From contig JAZHRO010000050.1 in assembly GCA_037157565.1 (NCBI GenBank), forward strand, positions 44,526,001 to 44,590,000: a DNA stretch of 64,000 bases. Direction: 5' to 3'. The DNA is from Thalassia testudinum (Eukaryota > Streptophyta > Magnoliopsida > Alismatales > Hydrocharitaceae). The notes under the pieces are model-generated. The model searched no databases and was not told the origin of the DNA. It saw only the letters and a program-made list of their open reading frames with translations. Made by a program: the position numbers and the translations under genes. Positions 11,649 through 22,175 of this stretch are shown here, one piece after another. Positions within the stretch are counted from its first letter, which is position 1. Each line of letters opens with the position of its first letter.

Positions 11649-12420
11649 GACCCCATGGGTGGCCATTTGCATCCATTCACTCCCTTGGCAATTGCTCCCC
11701 ATTGGTGCCATTCACGCCACCTCCACTTAGCCACTCACTCCACCTCCAAGAGATCACTACCACCACCATGGAGGACACCATGCCGGGATGCTGGATCAAC
11801 CCTACCTCTCTCCATGGGTCGGCCTAAGCTACATTGGCTGCCTCTCATTCTCCTCTTGACCACTCCAAGGCCATCGGGGACCACCCCTGAATGCCCTCTA
11901 TTCTTTTAGCTCTAGATCATGCTCTTCATAATTTTTATTGCTTTCATTTATTGCTTAGTAGAGTAGTCTTACTTCTCCCCTAATGATGCATGCGAAAATC
12001 CCCCCGTTGATTCTTGTATGCAATCGTTTTCTAGCAGTTAGATTTAATTTTAAGCATTCATGTATAAGCTTTCCTTTAGATTTCCTTATGCAACAACTCT
12101 CCCATGATGAATGAAATTTCATTTTATATATATATATATATATCTTATGTGTTTGAAATCAACTTGAGCTAAATGATTATCATATTTGCGTGATTTAAGT
12201 GCTTGTTCTTTAACCGCCTATATATTATGCACCAGCATGTCGTTTAAATAAAGTAGAGCGGCTTTAAGATCGATTTCAAAAACAAAAAAACCGCCTCCTA
12301 GAGATGAATGACTGGGACTCAAAGTCTCGTTATTTTCAAAACAATATCTTTGTTGGATCGTATTTCACAACTATACTACGATGCTTTTATCAAAAATGCG
12401 ACCTACGACCTTCCAACAAA

Positions 12421-12438
12421 TGGCACCGTTGCCGGGGA
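12421..12438 (+). promoter_or_regulatory. Primer-binding site of Element II (tRNA-Asp)
   Basis: TGGCACCGTTGCCGGGGA starts two bases after the LTR. It complements the 3' end of plant tRNA-Asp with one mismatch (A for G at position 5). tRNA-Asp priming is the rule in the Athila group. Confidence 0.85.
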
Positions 12439-14058
12439 GGCAACGTCATTGTTCTTGATTTCGATCTTTTACTTATCATTGACAAATCTGCTTCTACTTC
12501 ATTTTTTTTGATGTGTAGGATAACACGGAAGAACAAAGGGGATCTGCGCACACAACGAGCGTGGAAAAAAAATCAGGTGCACATCACATTCTCTTAGATT
12601 AGGTTTATTTTCTGAACCCTAGGACTAGATCTACTTCCTGCAATTTCTTTTTCTTTTAGAAAAAAGAGATTTTTATTATTTTCTATATTAGGTTTTCTTT
12701 CGAATCTAGGTTAAAAAAAAAAGAAAAAAAAAGAGATTTTCGTTGAATCTTTTGAAAAATTCTTTTTGAAAAGAAAAAGTGCAAAAGATTAAAAAGAAAA
12801 AAAAAAGCATTTTTCGTGGAAGGCTTGAATTTCAAATTCAAACCTCTTTAAAAGCTTTTCCACCACCTTCTGATTTTCGGCCAGATTTCAAATCTCACCT
12901 AAAAATTCGATTGCCGAAAAATCCGTTAGCGAAAAATTATGAAATTCGGGAAAAGCCTTCATTTTCAAACCATCTTTGAAATGCCACCGTTACTTTGAGA
13001 AAAATCCAAGTATAAAATTTTTAAAAATTCGTGAAGTGCACGGGGGTCAGATAGACCCAGATTCAAAAATTTTCAAAGTTCCAAAAGCGATTCTGAGCAA
13101 TCTGCGAATCTGTTTTGACTAAAAATGGTGGGGTTTAAAAGCTGATCTAATTGGATTTATTTTCCATATTTTCCCCGAATTTATGAAGATCATTTGATAC
13201 TGTTTCAAAGTGAAAAACCGTCCACGGGTCAAAGTTCCAAATCTCTCCCCCTGATATTTAAAATTCCCTAAAAATTCGATTGAAATAGTAAAAATTCCAA
13301 AAAAATATTCTCTGAAAAACTAATTTAAAAAGGAATCTATTCGCAAAAGCTCAAATTAATTGGATTCCAATTACTATCAGAGAATCAACATTATTCTTGT
13401 GGTCTGATGAAATAAAAAAAAAAACCCTAGAAGTGCATGAAACTTAGGTTGAACCTTTAGGGTCACAGCTAGAGACCACACTTTTGGCTAACCTAGAATT
13501 AATCAAGTCTAGTTAGCCGGTGAGCTTGGTCACCTTGGGCCACTCACCACAAACCCCACTGAAGAAAACGTGTTAAAAATAATTTTAAAACGCGAATTCA
13601 ACCCGAGTTCGTTGTCGTACTACTGAATGAATTTAATCTCTCTTGCCAAACCTGGTGACTAAGTCTACAGGGTAGCGTCAAACGACCGCGGCTCGGGGGT
13701 CAACGGAACCGGAGGCGTAAGCCAAAGGAAGAACCTTCCCCTTGGTCCCCTCGTAACCAGACTGGCTAGGTTAGCTTGAGAGGCGGGATTCACATTCAGT
13801 CGGTTGTACGACGAACTTATCTTCAGGAATTCAAATCCCTAACGAAAAATCTGGTCACCTAATTTATAAGGACCATTTGATTGACAGGGCCTTAGCCTTG
13901 TTCTGCGTGGCTACACCAACCCAGGGGTTGGGCGGTGTATGCACGGAAGGAGGTCACTTCGACCTCACTTGGTTGGACCTTGGGAGCCACTCCCAAGGAG
14001 GTGAGTTACCTCGCCTGGACCATCTTCTCGCCCTATTTCTTCTATCTACTAAGCCGCA
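12439..14058 (+). other. Leader of Element II
   Basis: About 1.6 kb without a convincing ORF. A-rich runs near 12712-12740 and 12790-12810. The block at about 13670-13752 is closely similar to Element I's leader (7182-7270, minus strand), including AAACGACCGCGGC and GTAAGCCAAAGGAAGAACCT. Confidence 0.65.
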
Positions 14059-15589
14059 ATGGCTAACATTGGATCTGGACCTAATCCGGATCCAGAAGAG
14101 CTGGACCCACGAGTTTATCTGAGAGCTCGGGTCACTGAATCAGCTCAACCTTGGGATCAGAACCCAAGGTGGCGAAGATGACTTTTCGCTTCGCCTGATC
14201 CTTCTCCTTGCGTTACCGAAATGGTTAACCCATATCCTAACCCTGGATATTATGACCCATACCAGTCGGTCCCTCAAAGGATCGCATCTTATAACCCAGG
14301 ATATGGATTTCATAATCCTGCTTCTCACCCATGGAACATGGGTAGACCTGATTCACCCCCTGGAACCCACTGAAGAGCTACCAATGCATATGCAACCACA
14401 TTATAGAATACAGAGAGCTATAGCGAGCGCTAAGGGAAAGGTCGCATCCTATCTACACAAAATCCAGGCTATCATTGAGCCGAACCAAAGACAAAGTCGG
14501 ATTCCGCATCAACAAGCTGTGATGGAGTTCCTTCAGGAAACAACAGAGATAACAAGGCGAATGGGACAAAATCGGGAAACTCAAGAACTATTGCTTTTAA
14601 GATATCAAGTGGAAAATAACATTGAAGACCTCGAAGAATCTGAAACAACTACGCCGGAAGAACACATAGAAGATTCTCGGGAGCAGATGCTCGAAGATCA
14701 CTCAGGGGAAAAAGAATCAAGCATGGATATGAGACAGGAGTAGGAAGTATGCCGAATGGGTTCATCTGAAATTGAGGAGGAAAGGACTGATATCTCCAGG
14801 ATTGAGCCGCAATCAGATTATCCTGAATCTTGGGAGACACCTTTTGGGTTGGATAACCCAATCGAGATAAGGGAAGCGGATCCAATTGAGGATATGGATC
14901 CTAAGGTAGACATTACATGCGACACTACTGATCAATCTAGACCACTTCCCATTGTAGGTGAACCTGTGCTAGAGCCAACATCTTCTGATCTGCACTCTTC
15001 TTCTTTCACCTACATCCCTAATTCGGATATTAGAGATTCTAAGATGACACTTTCTATCCCTGATCCTAACATCCGAAAACCAGAAGTAGCTATGGACGAC
15101 TTAACTGAAGAAATAAATATGCTACCTGAGGCAGGAATTACTGAGGAACCCAATGCATATGAGGGTGAAGCTATGAGCAGAAGGAGCTGCGGACGCACCT
15201 ATCATCCTAGTAGATGGCTTGACTTTGAGCCTGAGGAGACAGCCGCTGATGAATCAGAGATGGGTACTGATGAGGACGAAGTAATTTCTGATGAGGATTT
15301 CAGTGACCTCCCCATAGATTTTCTACTTTCACGAATACCCCTGTATGACCCAGAGCCTGGAGAGGGAATGATCTTTGATGTCAATTATCATTATGAGGAT
15401 CCCTATGACTCAGATTCTGGTTCTGAGGTACATTTTGATCTACTCCATCAGCAACTTCCTGCTGAATTGTGGGACATGATAAATCAGCTGAATCAACATC
15501 ATGATCCCCCCTCTGATTATCCTCTATTTTCCACCACCACTCCACACTTTCTTATAGCTAGACTTTTTGGAGTAGGGGTACACAATTAG
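14059..15589 (+). pseudogene. Unrecognised ORF of Element II, about 500 codons, two stops and one frameshift
   Basis: Starts at ATG 14059 (MANIGSGPNPDPEELD). Frame 1 runs to 14373 with one in-frame TGA at 14179-14181. It then passes by a frameshift near 14370 to frame 2, open from 14252 to 15589 except for one TAG at 14741-14743. Parts in order: a Pro/Tyr/Asn-rich N-terminus (NPYPNPGYYDPY); a Gln/Glu-rich, likely helical middle (about 14440-14650); a long acidic C-terminal half rich in Asp, Glu, Ser and Pro, with a basic SRRSCGRTYHPSRW patch near 15172-15215. I see no CCHC knuckle, protease or polymerase motif. It occupies the gag position, so it may be a divergent gag-like or accessory protein, but I do not recognise the family. 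Confidence 0.6.
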
Positions 15590-15919
15590 TTGGTTCGTAT
15601 CTCCGGACCACTGATTCTAGGAGCATACGAGCATATCTTTCTCTTAATCTTAGCCGACTCCTATGCTAGAAATGACACATCTGATTGAGTTTTCGTCCAG
15701 CTGGAGGCATTAAACTCAACACATATAGATACCATCTACCCTACATTCCACCATCATTTATATATAACCATTTTTATACATAACATGTTTTTGTTTTAGC
15801 ATATTTCCCTTTTATATTGCATATTAACAGGTTGGCTGGTGCTGAATATAATTTCAGGAGCAATTACAGGTGATTTCTACCCATTCTCTCCCTGTAGTAT
15901 TTATTTTCTTTTACATTCA

Positions 15920-15957
15920 TGCATGAGGACATGCAAGAACTTAGGCATGGGGGGGTA
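15920..15957 (+). promoter_or_regulatory. Internal polypurine box of Element II
   Basis: An ATGAGGACAT box followed by TTAGGCATGGGGGGGTAGA. Counterparts occur in Elements I, III and IV, over 1 kb upstream of the 3' LTR. In Element II the distance is about 1.75 kb. Confidence 0.6.
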
Positions 15958-16452
15958 GATACAGAAAAACTGAAAAAATTTTTTGCCAACACTTAGGAAA
16001 ACCTCGGAGCTGCATGCAAAATGTACTTTAGGACCTTAAATAAAAGAACAACTGACTCCACCTCCAATGCTCACATTGGAGCTAAAAATCGTTCGTAATA
16101 ACCAATTCCGACTCAACCACTCACCTTTTGTTCTAAATTTAGGGTCAAGCTGATTGTAACCCGATACGGAAAATTTACGAAGTACAAATTATATAAGGTT
16201 ACATGTTTATAGCATATATAGATATTTCATTCATGAATAAGATTATTTTATTAAGAGAATGCATTAGAGATTTTATCCTTTAGTTGATTCCTGTAATCTG
16301 GAATCCAGTACAACTTTTCACACACGTAGAATTTGCAATGGATTCACGTTGAAGGCTGATAAACGTCTTCAGTTTGTCGAGAAGAAGTAGTGCTTCTTTT
16401 CCTGAACCCTTGGACAGTGCTTTGGGAGTCAGGCTGATTTTCTTCCAAAAAT

Positions 16453-17361
16453 CCACCAAATAGTGTGAGATGAGAGTAGAGTGTACTGGTGCTCTAAGAT
16501 TAGTGCAAGGAATCTGGAATCCTAGATAATTAGGTGATGATACTTAGAGATTAGGCAAAGTTTTCGCTCTCGGTTCCAGCGTATACATTTTGTGCGAAAT
16601 TGTGAGAGCCACCGAATAAGGCAAATACATGGAGAGCGAGTTTTCATAAAACTAGGGCTAAGGTGGATGGTTACAACCATTCTTTACGGAATCCTCAGTT
16701 GAAGGAGGGTATTGATGTCAAGGTCAGAAATACACCGTCCTATCCGTCTCTCCTGGTGCCATGAGTAGGCACTTCCACCAAATAAGCCACCCAATGTCTC
16801 TTGAGTACCACCAATCCCTAATAATGCCTCCTCAATAAAGTTCATGGATGTATACTAGTTGTGTTATGCTGAAAAAATAAAAAATAAAAAATAAAAAAAT
16901 AAAAAAATGAAAAAAAATGATGAAAAGGAAGAAAAATTGAAAAAAAAAAAAAAATTTTGACGAAGAAGAAAAAAAAGTTTGTGAATATTTAGTTTTCATC
17001 GAGGCAATACCACCAAATAAAATTGAGCTCCACCAAATATGGCCTTAACCTATTTTTCTTGTGTTTCTGACCGCCCAAATACTGGCTGAGGAATCCTGAC
17101 TTAGTGTTAGGGTTATGAGAACTCAATTAAAGTGTTAATTCCTAGTGAGACCACCAAATACAGATCCTATGTGTGAATCTGGTGAGGTTGTGAGCTCTAA
17201 GAAAAAGAAAGAAAAAGAGCAAGAGAGAATGAATACAAAGGAATCAAAGAGAGCATAGTTTTTCTCGTCTTTCTCTAAGTTAAGTTACTTAGTAATTCGG
17301 GAATCTGAATTCTGTAGTACTAGTCTCTATGTAGCACCAAGTGAGAATGAGCCACCAAATA
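16453..17361 (+). repeat. Dispersed decamer CCACCAAATA, six exact copies
   Basis: Exact copies start at 16453, 16775, 17010, 17030, 17151 and 17352, all on the same strand, with variants such as CCACCAATCC near 16810. They lie in the 3' noncoding tail and are not tandem. Confidence 0.8.
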
Positions 17362-17690
17362 TATAATCCTTTCCCTCAAAGATTCTCTACCTAAGCCCAA
17401 AGCTGGGGTGAAATTCATAGAATATATTGAATACCCCGAGGGAAGAAATCCGCCTATCCCGCTAGAATTTTTATTAGGGGTCAAGTACAGGCTTTAGAGG
17501 TGAATCAGTTTTTCACTCGAATCCATTGCAAAAGCCACATAGCTGCACTTTCACGATTGTCTGGATTTCTAGAGCATAGGATGAAAACAAAAGGGAGAAA
17601 AATCTCTATGCAAACACTTGATAAAATAACCAGGCCCTTAGGGACCCTTGCCGTAAATAATTTAATCTTGCATTTGCTAGGGACTAGCAA

Positions 17691-17708
17691 GATTTAGGCA
17701 TGGGGGTA
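17691..17708 (+). promoter_or_regulatory. Polypurine tract of Element II
   Basis: GATTTAGGCATGGGGGTA ends directly at the 3' LTR start (TG at 17709). Expected primer site for plus-strand DNA synthesis. The same AGGCATxGGGGTA ending precedes the 3' LTRs of Elements III and IV. Confidence 0.8.
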
Positions 17709-19877
17709 TGATTGTGCAGCAATCATAGGTCTTAATTGACCTAAATTAAGCTAAGACTTAGCATAAGTTAGGGTTATTCATGCATTCATACGCATTATCT
17801 GCATCTTTACTGCTTTCCTTTAGCTATGCATAAAATAACGTTATAATGTGCTGATTAAGTGTATTATGTCGATTGCAGGTAATAAGCAGATCTGGAGCTG
17901 GATCTGGAGCAGGATCTGAAGCTGGATCTAACATAACGGGAGTTGTGGCAGAGTTGGAGCAGAAGGCCTAGTTTAGATGTAGGAATAATAATGTAAGGGG
18001 TTTAAAGGTTTTCTATTATATTAAGTAGAAATAAAGCAGTAAAATGTGAAGAGCTTAGGTCCATCCTAGCCCTAGGATAGCCTAGAGACTTCCCCAAGCC
18101 CTAGCCACCGTTAGATTAGGTCACAACACCCTAGGAAGCCCTAAACCCTAGTTCCAACCCTTCTCTAGACGTCCAGACAAGTTTTAAGACATCCAGGACC
18201 CTTAGCCAACTCTCGCACACTTCAAACCCACTTCTGTAGTGTTATTGGACGTCCAGACACTTTGTCAGACATTTAATTTCTGCAGAATACCCAAAACAGA
18301 ACCTAAAATCCCTCCTGACTCTGATTGGACGTCCAGACAACAAGTCTTGACTTCTGATTTTTGAGTATAAGACATCTGATACTGTTCTCCAGTTCCTGTT
18401 TTGAGATTAAGCCTTGATCTTGGATCTCTATGTCCCTAAACCCAATTCCAACCCCATAGGAACCTAAATTAAGGTGCCCTAACCCTAGTACATCACCTCT
18501 AGACCTCCATAAGGACCTAATTAGGTCCTCACTAAACCTAATTGACTTGGATCTTAGTCAATTCCATCAGCCTATTCAATTGGACTCATTGAGTCCAATT
18601 GAGCCCTGATCTCAGCACACACTGTCCAATTCGACTCAGTGAGAGTCCAATTGACCTAGACCTGACTTAATTGAGTTGTTTTACTCTCAATTAAGTTTCC
18701 ACACGCCCAATTAAACTTGTATTAAGTTTAATTTCACTTTACCTTACTGAATTAGGGTTTATAACCCTAATTTGAGACATACCTTGACCTAAACCTACTA
18801 GAACCTAAACTAATCAACCTAGCCACCTAAGTTTCGACCCACACACACCCACACACACCGTCCACACGAAAATATCTAGGCTAGAGTTCTCTAGAACTCT
18901 CTACAATGTGTGGTTGCCTTGGTTGCCAAAAATAGCAACCAAGAGCCATTCAATTTTTAGATCCACATTTGGTGGATCTAAAAACCACCATCCACGCTCT
19001 CTCTCTCACTCTCCCACGAGCTCCCACCATAGGCCTCTCTAGAGAATTCCATAATTCTCTAGAGAGCTTCCATTGGGTCTATAAAAAGACCCCATGGGTG
19101 GCCATTTGCATCCATTCACTCCCTTGGCAATTGCTCTCCATTGGTGCTATTCACGCCACCTCCACTTAGCCACTCACTCCACCTCCACTTAGCCACTCAC
19201 TCCACCTCCATGAGATCACTACCACCACCATGGAGGACACCATGCCGGGATGCTGGATCAACCCTACCTCTCTCCAAGGGTTGGCCTAAGCTACATTGCC
19301 TGCCCCTCATTCTCCTCTCGACCACTCCAAGGCCATCGGGGACCACCCCTGAATGCTCTCCATTCTTTTAGCTCTAGATCATGCTCTTCATAATTTTTAT
19401 TGCTTTCATTTATTGCTTAGTAGAGTAGTCTTACTTCTCCCCCAATGATGCATGCGAAATCCCCCCGTTGATTCTTGTATGCAATCATTTTTTGGTAGTT
19501 AGATTTAATTTTAAGCATTCATGTATAAGCTTTCCTCTAGATTTCCTTGTGCAACAACTCTCCCATGATGAATGAAATTTCATTATATATATATATATAT
19601 CTCTTATGTGTTTGAAATCAACTTGAGCTAAATGATTATCATATTTGCATGATTTAAGTGTCTGTTCTTTAACCGCCTATATATTATGCACCAGCATGTC
19701 GTTTAAATAAAGTAGAGCGGCTTTAAGATCGATTTTGAAAACAAAAACAACGCCTCCCAGAGACGAACGACCGGGACTCAAAGTCTTGTTATTTTCAAAA
19801 CAATATCTTTGTTGGATCGTATTTCGCAACTATACTACGACGCTTTTATCAAAAATGCGATCTATGACTCTCCAACA
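17709..19877 (+). repeat. 3' LTR of Element II
   Basis: 2169 bp, TG...CA, collinear with the 5' LTR. Keeps the inverted repeat (19035-19066), the TATA box (19080-19087) and GACGTC palindromes at 18168, 18248 and 18328. A short stretch equivalent to 10905-10924 is deleted. An 18-bp tandem duplication (CACTCACTCCACCTCCA type) occurs near 19170-19210. Confidence 0.92.
19080..19087 (+). promoter_or_regulatory. TATA box, 3' LTR of Element II
   Basis: TATAAAAA, 13 bp after the conserved inverted repeat at 19035-19066. Confidence 0.65.
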
Positions 19878-19882
19878 GGGGG

Positions 19883-20048
19883 AAATGTGGGGGACACTTA
19901 CAGAGTACTCTACCCGCACTTTAGTCCAATCTATCACACTTGGATCTCCATGCTAGGGTACCTACAAGATAGTAGATCAAAGATAAGTAGGGTTAGTGCT
20001 ATGTAGATGCAAAGAACACAATAAACAATAAAGTAAATTCAATTTTCT
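19883..20048 (-). other. Element I leader, distal part
   Basis: Short noncoding stretch between Element II and the Element I primer-binding site. Completes the leader whose other parts are 7015-7518 and 9676-10235. Confidence 0.6.
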
Positions 20049-20065
20049 CCCCGGCAATGACGCTA
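20049..20065 (-). promoter_or_regulatory. Primer-binding site of Element I
   Basis: On the minus strand TAGCGTCATTGCCGGGG, three bases inside the 5' LTR. It matches the tRNA-Asp complement seen in Elements II and III with a few transitions, so it fits the same primer tRNA. Confidence 0.75.
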
Positions 20066-20771
20066 AAATGGTCGCACGTGTTTCGCGAGTTTGAAATTAG
20101 GGTTACAAGTAACCCGTCGTCGTAGTTGCAAACCGCGTGGTCAAATAAAATTTATAACGAAACTCCAAGGGAGTCCCAGGTCGAACACAAGGAGGCGACG
20201 TTACTTTAATTGAAAACTGCACTTCGATTTGTTTGTTTTTGGCATTTCAAGGTTTTGTTATTTTTTTGTATTTTTGAAAGGAGAAGATAAGAAAATGAAT
20301 CACAAAATAGAGATGGAACAAATATGATATATATATCATTCCAATGTCGATTACAATAAACTATGAAACCATAAAAAGAGAGGGGGTGCGAAGAAATCTC
20401 CCGAATCGATTGTTCGATGAGACAACAGTGCTTGGAGGAAGCTTGGATGAAGGAGATGAGGAGTGGGATGATGGAGGTGAGATGCAAGAGGACGTCGAGT
20501 AGAGGAAAGCTTCGGCATAGCTCTGGAATGGAGGTGAGAAGGCGGAGATGATTTGTTATCGGAATGGAGGTAGGAGGATGGCTCCAAGGCAAATTATGAA
20601 TGGGGATGTGAAGTTGGAGGAGTATTTGGTGGGGCAGAGGTTCGCTATACTAATAAGCACCTTGGGAGCTTGAGAGAAAGCTCTAACAGAGCGTTGGTAG
20701 GCTTGCTAGAGCTTAGGAGTAGGTAGGAGTAGAGTAGGTAGAGATGACTTGGAAGGGAGTGGGTGTAGGTC

Positions 20772-20779
20772 CTTTTATA
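20772..20779 (-). promoter_or_regulatory. TATA box of family-D LTR
   Basis: Minus-strand TATAAAAG. The second copy has TATATAAA at the matching place (about 61893-61900). Confidence 0.65.
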
Positions 20780-20977
20780 GTGGAGGAGAAGAGGTTGAAA
20801 ATGGGTAAAAGACCTTTAACGACCTCTAGACTGTTGCTGGAAATGTTGCTGTAGACAGCTCACATCCACTCACGCCCATCACGCGTGCTGATCGCGCGGC
20901 GTCTTGCTAGTGCACGCGGTGCACCCTCATCACTTCTGCTGCATGTGTTGTTGCCCAATTGATTTGAGAATTGGGGG

Positions 20978-21046
20978 GGCTGCGGGGATTCGAACCCGTG
21001 CCCCTCCCTTGAGAATCGCTGCTCCCACCATTGCGCCAAGTCTGCC
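20978..21046 (-). other. tRNA-like module with Pol III A and B boxes inside LTR D1
   Basis: On the minus strand TGGCGCAATGG (21028-21038) fits the A-box consensus TRGYNNARNGG at every position. GGTTCGAATCC (20986-20996) fits the B-box consensus. The spacing of 31 nt between the boxes is tRNA-like. The ends GGCAGAC and GCAGCC pair only over three bases and the T-stem has mismatches, so this is a tRNA-derived relic or SINE head and not a working tRNA gene. No anticodon is assigned. Confidence 0.65.
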
Positions 21047-21172
21047 AATGTGTCATGAGAAAGAGCTGTAGCTGCATGGGGAGGGCGAGATCTCAACCGT
21101 TGGATTCTCATCCAATGGCTGACATCACTTGATGATCGATCTTTGGAGAAGTGGTGGGTGGCGTTGGGTGCT

Positions 21173-21215
21173 CCAGATGGTGCCACACCAGATGGTGCCA
21201 CGTGGCACCATCTGG
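21173..21215. repeat. 28-bp perfect palindrome with G-box core plus a half-site repeat
   Basis: 21188-21215 equals its own reverse complement and is centred on CACGTG (21199-21204). The half-site CCAGATGGTGCCA also occurs directly upstream at 21173-21185. It lies about 410 bp upstream of the family-D TATA box. CACGTG is the classic plant bZIP/bHLH binding core. Confidence 0.85.
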
Positions 21216-21516
21216 ACCGTCCACACTTCATTGCTTGCAGAGGATGCCACGGTGCTTGGATCGAGGTGATTTTTGTGTTGTCGAACTACGATCATCACTC
21301 CGGATCCATTCGTATAGTCAGATTTTTCATCCGAAGTTCATAAGGATGTCGCATTGCCTCCTAGCCATATAAAATGAAGGAATTAATATACAAAACATAC
21401 AACTGTCATAAATACCATGCAATGGATGTTATGTAATATTTATAACATGATATACATTGCTAAGCCTAGGAACTATCATAAATAAGCAATTTATCATCAA
21501 TTCATGTGTGTTCATC

Positions 21517-22175
21517 AGAGATCCAATTGACTAGGTGGATTGTCATTGACTTAGATCATGTCAATTGGGTTTAATGAGAACCTAATTAGGTTCATAGTAG
21601 GGTCTTAGGGTAGTGTACTAGGCTTAGATACCTTAATTTAGGTTCCCTTGGGTGTACGATTAGATTTAGGGGCTTAGGAAATCAAGATTTAGGCTTGATT
21701 TCAAAACTATCATATGGAGAGGGGTTTCAGATGTCAAATTTAATGATTTAACGGCTTATACTTTAAAATCAGAAGTCTAAGTCTCTGGTCTGGACGTCCA
21801 AAGTTGAATCAGGGTAAAGTTTAGGTTATGTCTTAGATTTCTGCAGAAATTGGATGTCTGACACCTTGTCTGGATGTCCAATATTCTAGAAGATTAGGTT
21901 CTAGATTTTGTAGGTGGTATCGAAGAGCCTGGACGTCCAGCATCCTACCTAGACGTCCAGAGATGGATTGGAATATGGGTTTTGAGTTATTCTAGGCTAA
22001 AAAGCCCTAATCTAAGGGTAGGTAGGATTTGGGAAAGTGTCTAGGGTTATCTTAAGGCTATAAAGGTCCTATGTTCTTCACAATTTAATATTGACATTAT
22101 AATCCTACAAGTAATGTAGTATACCTCTTCCCTACATTTTGTCTTCATCTTGAGCAGCTTTATTCCCAAGGCTTC
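21517..22175 (-). mobile_element. Old family-A LTR fragment (copy A2), distal part
   Basis: Minus-strand sequence collinear with solo A1 from roughly its base 875 back to base 215, including GACGTC-containing segments at 21793, 21932 and 21952. It is bounded by Element I on the left and Element III on the right; the rest of this LTR continues at 35434-35647. The Element I junction falls in the first U3 hairpin. Confidence 0.8.

Larger units (their letters stand above)
10236..12418 (+). repeat. 5' LTR of Element II
   Basis: 2183 bp, TG...CA. Contains a 12-bp tandem repeat at 10416-10458 (GATCTGGAGCTG type), five GACGTC palindromes at 10696-10924, stem-loops at 11125-11282, a 14-bp-arm inverted repeat at 11596-11627, a TATA box at 11641 and a TA microsatellite near 12125. 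Confidence 0.93.
15590..17690 (+). other. 3' noncoding tail of Element II
   Basis: About 2.1 kb. Contains the internal polypurine box (15920-15957), A-rich low complexity (16868-16975) and six exact copies of the decamer CCACCAAATA between 16453 and 17361. No supported gene. Confidence 0.65.
10236..19877 (+). mobile_element. Element II: complete non-autonomous LTR retrotransposon (family A)
   Basis: 9642 bp with paired LTRs (10236-12418 and 17709-19877), a PBS at 12421 and a polypurine tract before the 3' LTR. A perfect 5-bp TSD, GGGGG, lies at 10231-10235 and 19878-19882. The internal region (about 5.3 kb) has no protease, RT, RNase H or integrase. Its only long frame, 14059-15589, codes for an unrecognised Pro-rich to acidic protein. 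By eye the first ~270 bp of the two LTRs differ at about a dozen or slightly more positions. Its leader block resembles Element I's, so transposition may have depended on a family-D-like helper. Confidence 0.92.
1..21516 (-). mobile_element. Element I: Athila-like Ty3/gypsy retrotransposon, 3' LTR outside window, split by two insertions
   Basis: Read on the minus strand it has a 5' LTR (20069-21516), a primer-binding site (20049-20065), a leader, gag, protease, RT, RNase H, integrase and a 3' noncoding tail reaching the left edge. The leader is split by a solo family-A LTR (7519-9670) and by Element II (10236-19877). Rejoining the parts gives a leader of about 1.2 kb, close to the 0.93-1.0 kb leaders of Elements III and IV, which supports continuity. 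In Element III the distance from the internal polypurine box to the 3' LTR is about 1.33 kb; by that measure this element's 3' LTR starts just left of base 1. It inserted into an older family-A LTR at 21516/21517. Its right flanking 5 bp is GAGAT; the partner is off-window. Coding parts are defective. Confidence 0.85.
20069..21516 (-). repeat. 5' LTR of Element I (family D, copy D1)
   Basis: 1448 bp; on the minus strand begins TGATGAACACAC at 21516 and ends with CA at 20069. The part 20069-20840 aligns with the second copy (43227-43570 plus 61548-61978). It holds a TATA box (20772-20779), a tRNA-like module (20978-21046) and a 28-bp palindrome with a G-box core (21188-21215). Confidence 0.82.

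Noticed and set aside
18140..18160. Telomere-like CCCTAAA words in family-A LTRs
   Set aside because: Only isolated single units (for example CCCTAAACCCTAG), not an array.
20206..20592. 128-residue minus-strand frame in LTR D1
   Set aside because: Not preserved in LTR D2 and without any recognisable domain.
20978..21046. Functional tRNA gene
   Set aside because: The acceptor and T stems do not pair properly and no anticodon loop is clear; kept only as a tRNA-like module.
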